DNA from: Candidatus Woesearchaeota archaeon
GTDB taxonomy: Archaea; Nanoarchaeota; Nanoarchaeia; Woesearchaeales; UBA11576
DNA length: 6,370 nucleotides
Assembly: GCA_013331125.1 (NCBI GenBank)
Contig: DUGW01000167.1
Span: 1-6,370, forward strand
Direction: 5' to 3'
Below the pieces are notes generated by a model. The model made no database searches, was not told the origin of the DNA, and worked only from the letters and a program-made list of their open reading frames with translations. The position numbers were made by a program, and so were the translations under genes. This document shows positions 6,311 to 6,370 of the stretch, piece after piece. Positions within the stretch are counted from its first letter, which is position 1. Each line of letters starts with the position of its first letter.

Positions 6311-6370
6311 ATGGTGAAAAAGAGGTTTTTACTAGCGATTCTACTAGTGGTATTTTCATTGCTTCTTGTT
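6311..6370 (+). CDS. Start of an exported or membrane protein (3' partial)
   Basis: Twenty codons are visible: MVKKRF followed by an unbroken run of Leu, Ile, Val, Ala, Phe and Ser. This is a basic n-region and hydrophobic core typical of a signal peptide or N-terminal membrane anchor. GGTGG ends four bases before the ATG and is an acceptable archaeal ribosome binding site. The gene is read away from the minus-strand pair, after a 322-base gap, and continues past the window. Its position beside two surface-protein genes suggests another surface protein, but the mature part is not visible. Confidence 0.7.
   Translation, partial: MVKKRFLLAILLVVFSLLLV

Overview
The window looks archaeal, most likely from a small-genome DPANN-type lineage such as Woesearchaeota, Pacearchaeota or a relative. 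The signs are GGTGA-type ribosome binding sites just upstream of starts, TATA boxes about 26 bases before plausible transcription starts, a probable leaderless gene, arginine written mostly as AGA/AGG and isoleucine often as ATA, and T-runs that could serve as terminators. The lineage call is inference from style and protein content; there is no marker gene.

Layout. On the + strand, bases 2-2509 hold the 3' part of a large secreted protein. It has a jelly-roll carbohydrate-binding-like domain cut by the window edge, a long cysteine-rich region with N-glycosylation sequons, and two C-terminal PKD-like domains. After a short gap with its own TATA box comes a second exported protein (2549-4102): signal peptide, two tandem copies of a cysteine/aspartate-rich MopE-like putative metal-binding module, a Pro/Glu linker, a beta-rich membrane-proximal domain, and a C-terminal membrane anchor with a basic tail. 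These two genes face a minus-strand pair only 13 bases away: a 12-helix membrane protein of unknown family (5988-4528) followed by a 122-residue protein with two helices, a coiled coil and a lysine-rich tail (4484-4116).

The 322-base gap 5989-6310 separates the minus-strand pair from a third exported protein, which starts at 6311 and runs off the end. This gap is not empty. It carries the minus-strand promoter, a G+C-rich patch with several hairpins flanked by a TATA box and a T-run (candidate small RNA, about 6085-6210), the promoter of the 6311 gene, and a perfect 9-bp inverted repeat in that gene's leader.

Together this is a cell-surface locus: at least two, probably three, exported proteins, plus two membrane proteins with no recognised function. 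No transposon, CRISPR array, tRNA or rRNA was seen.
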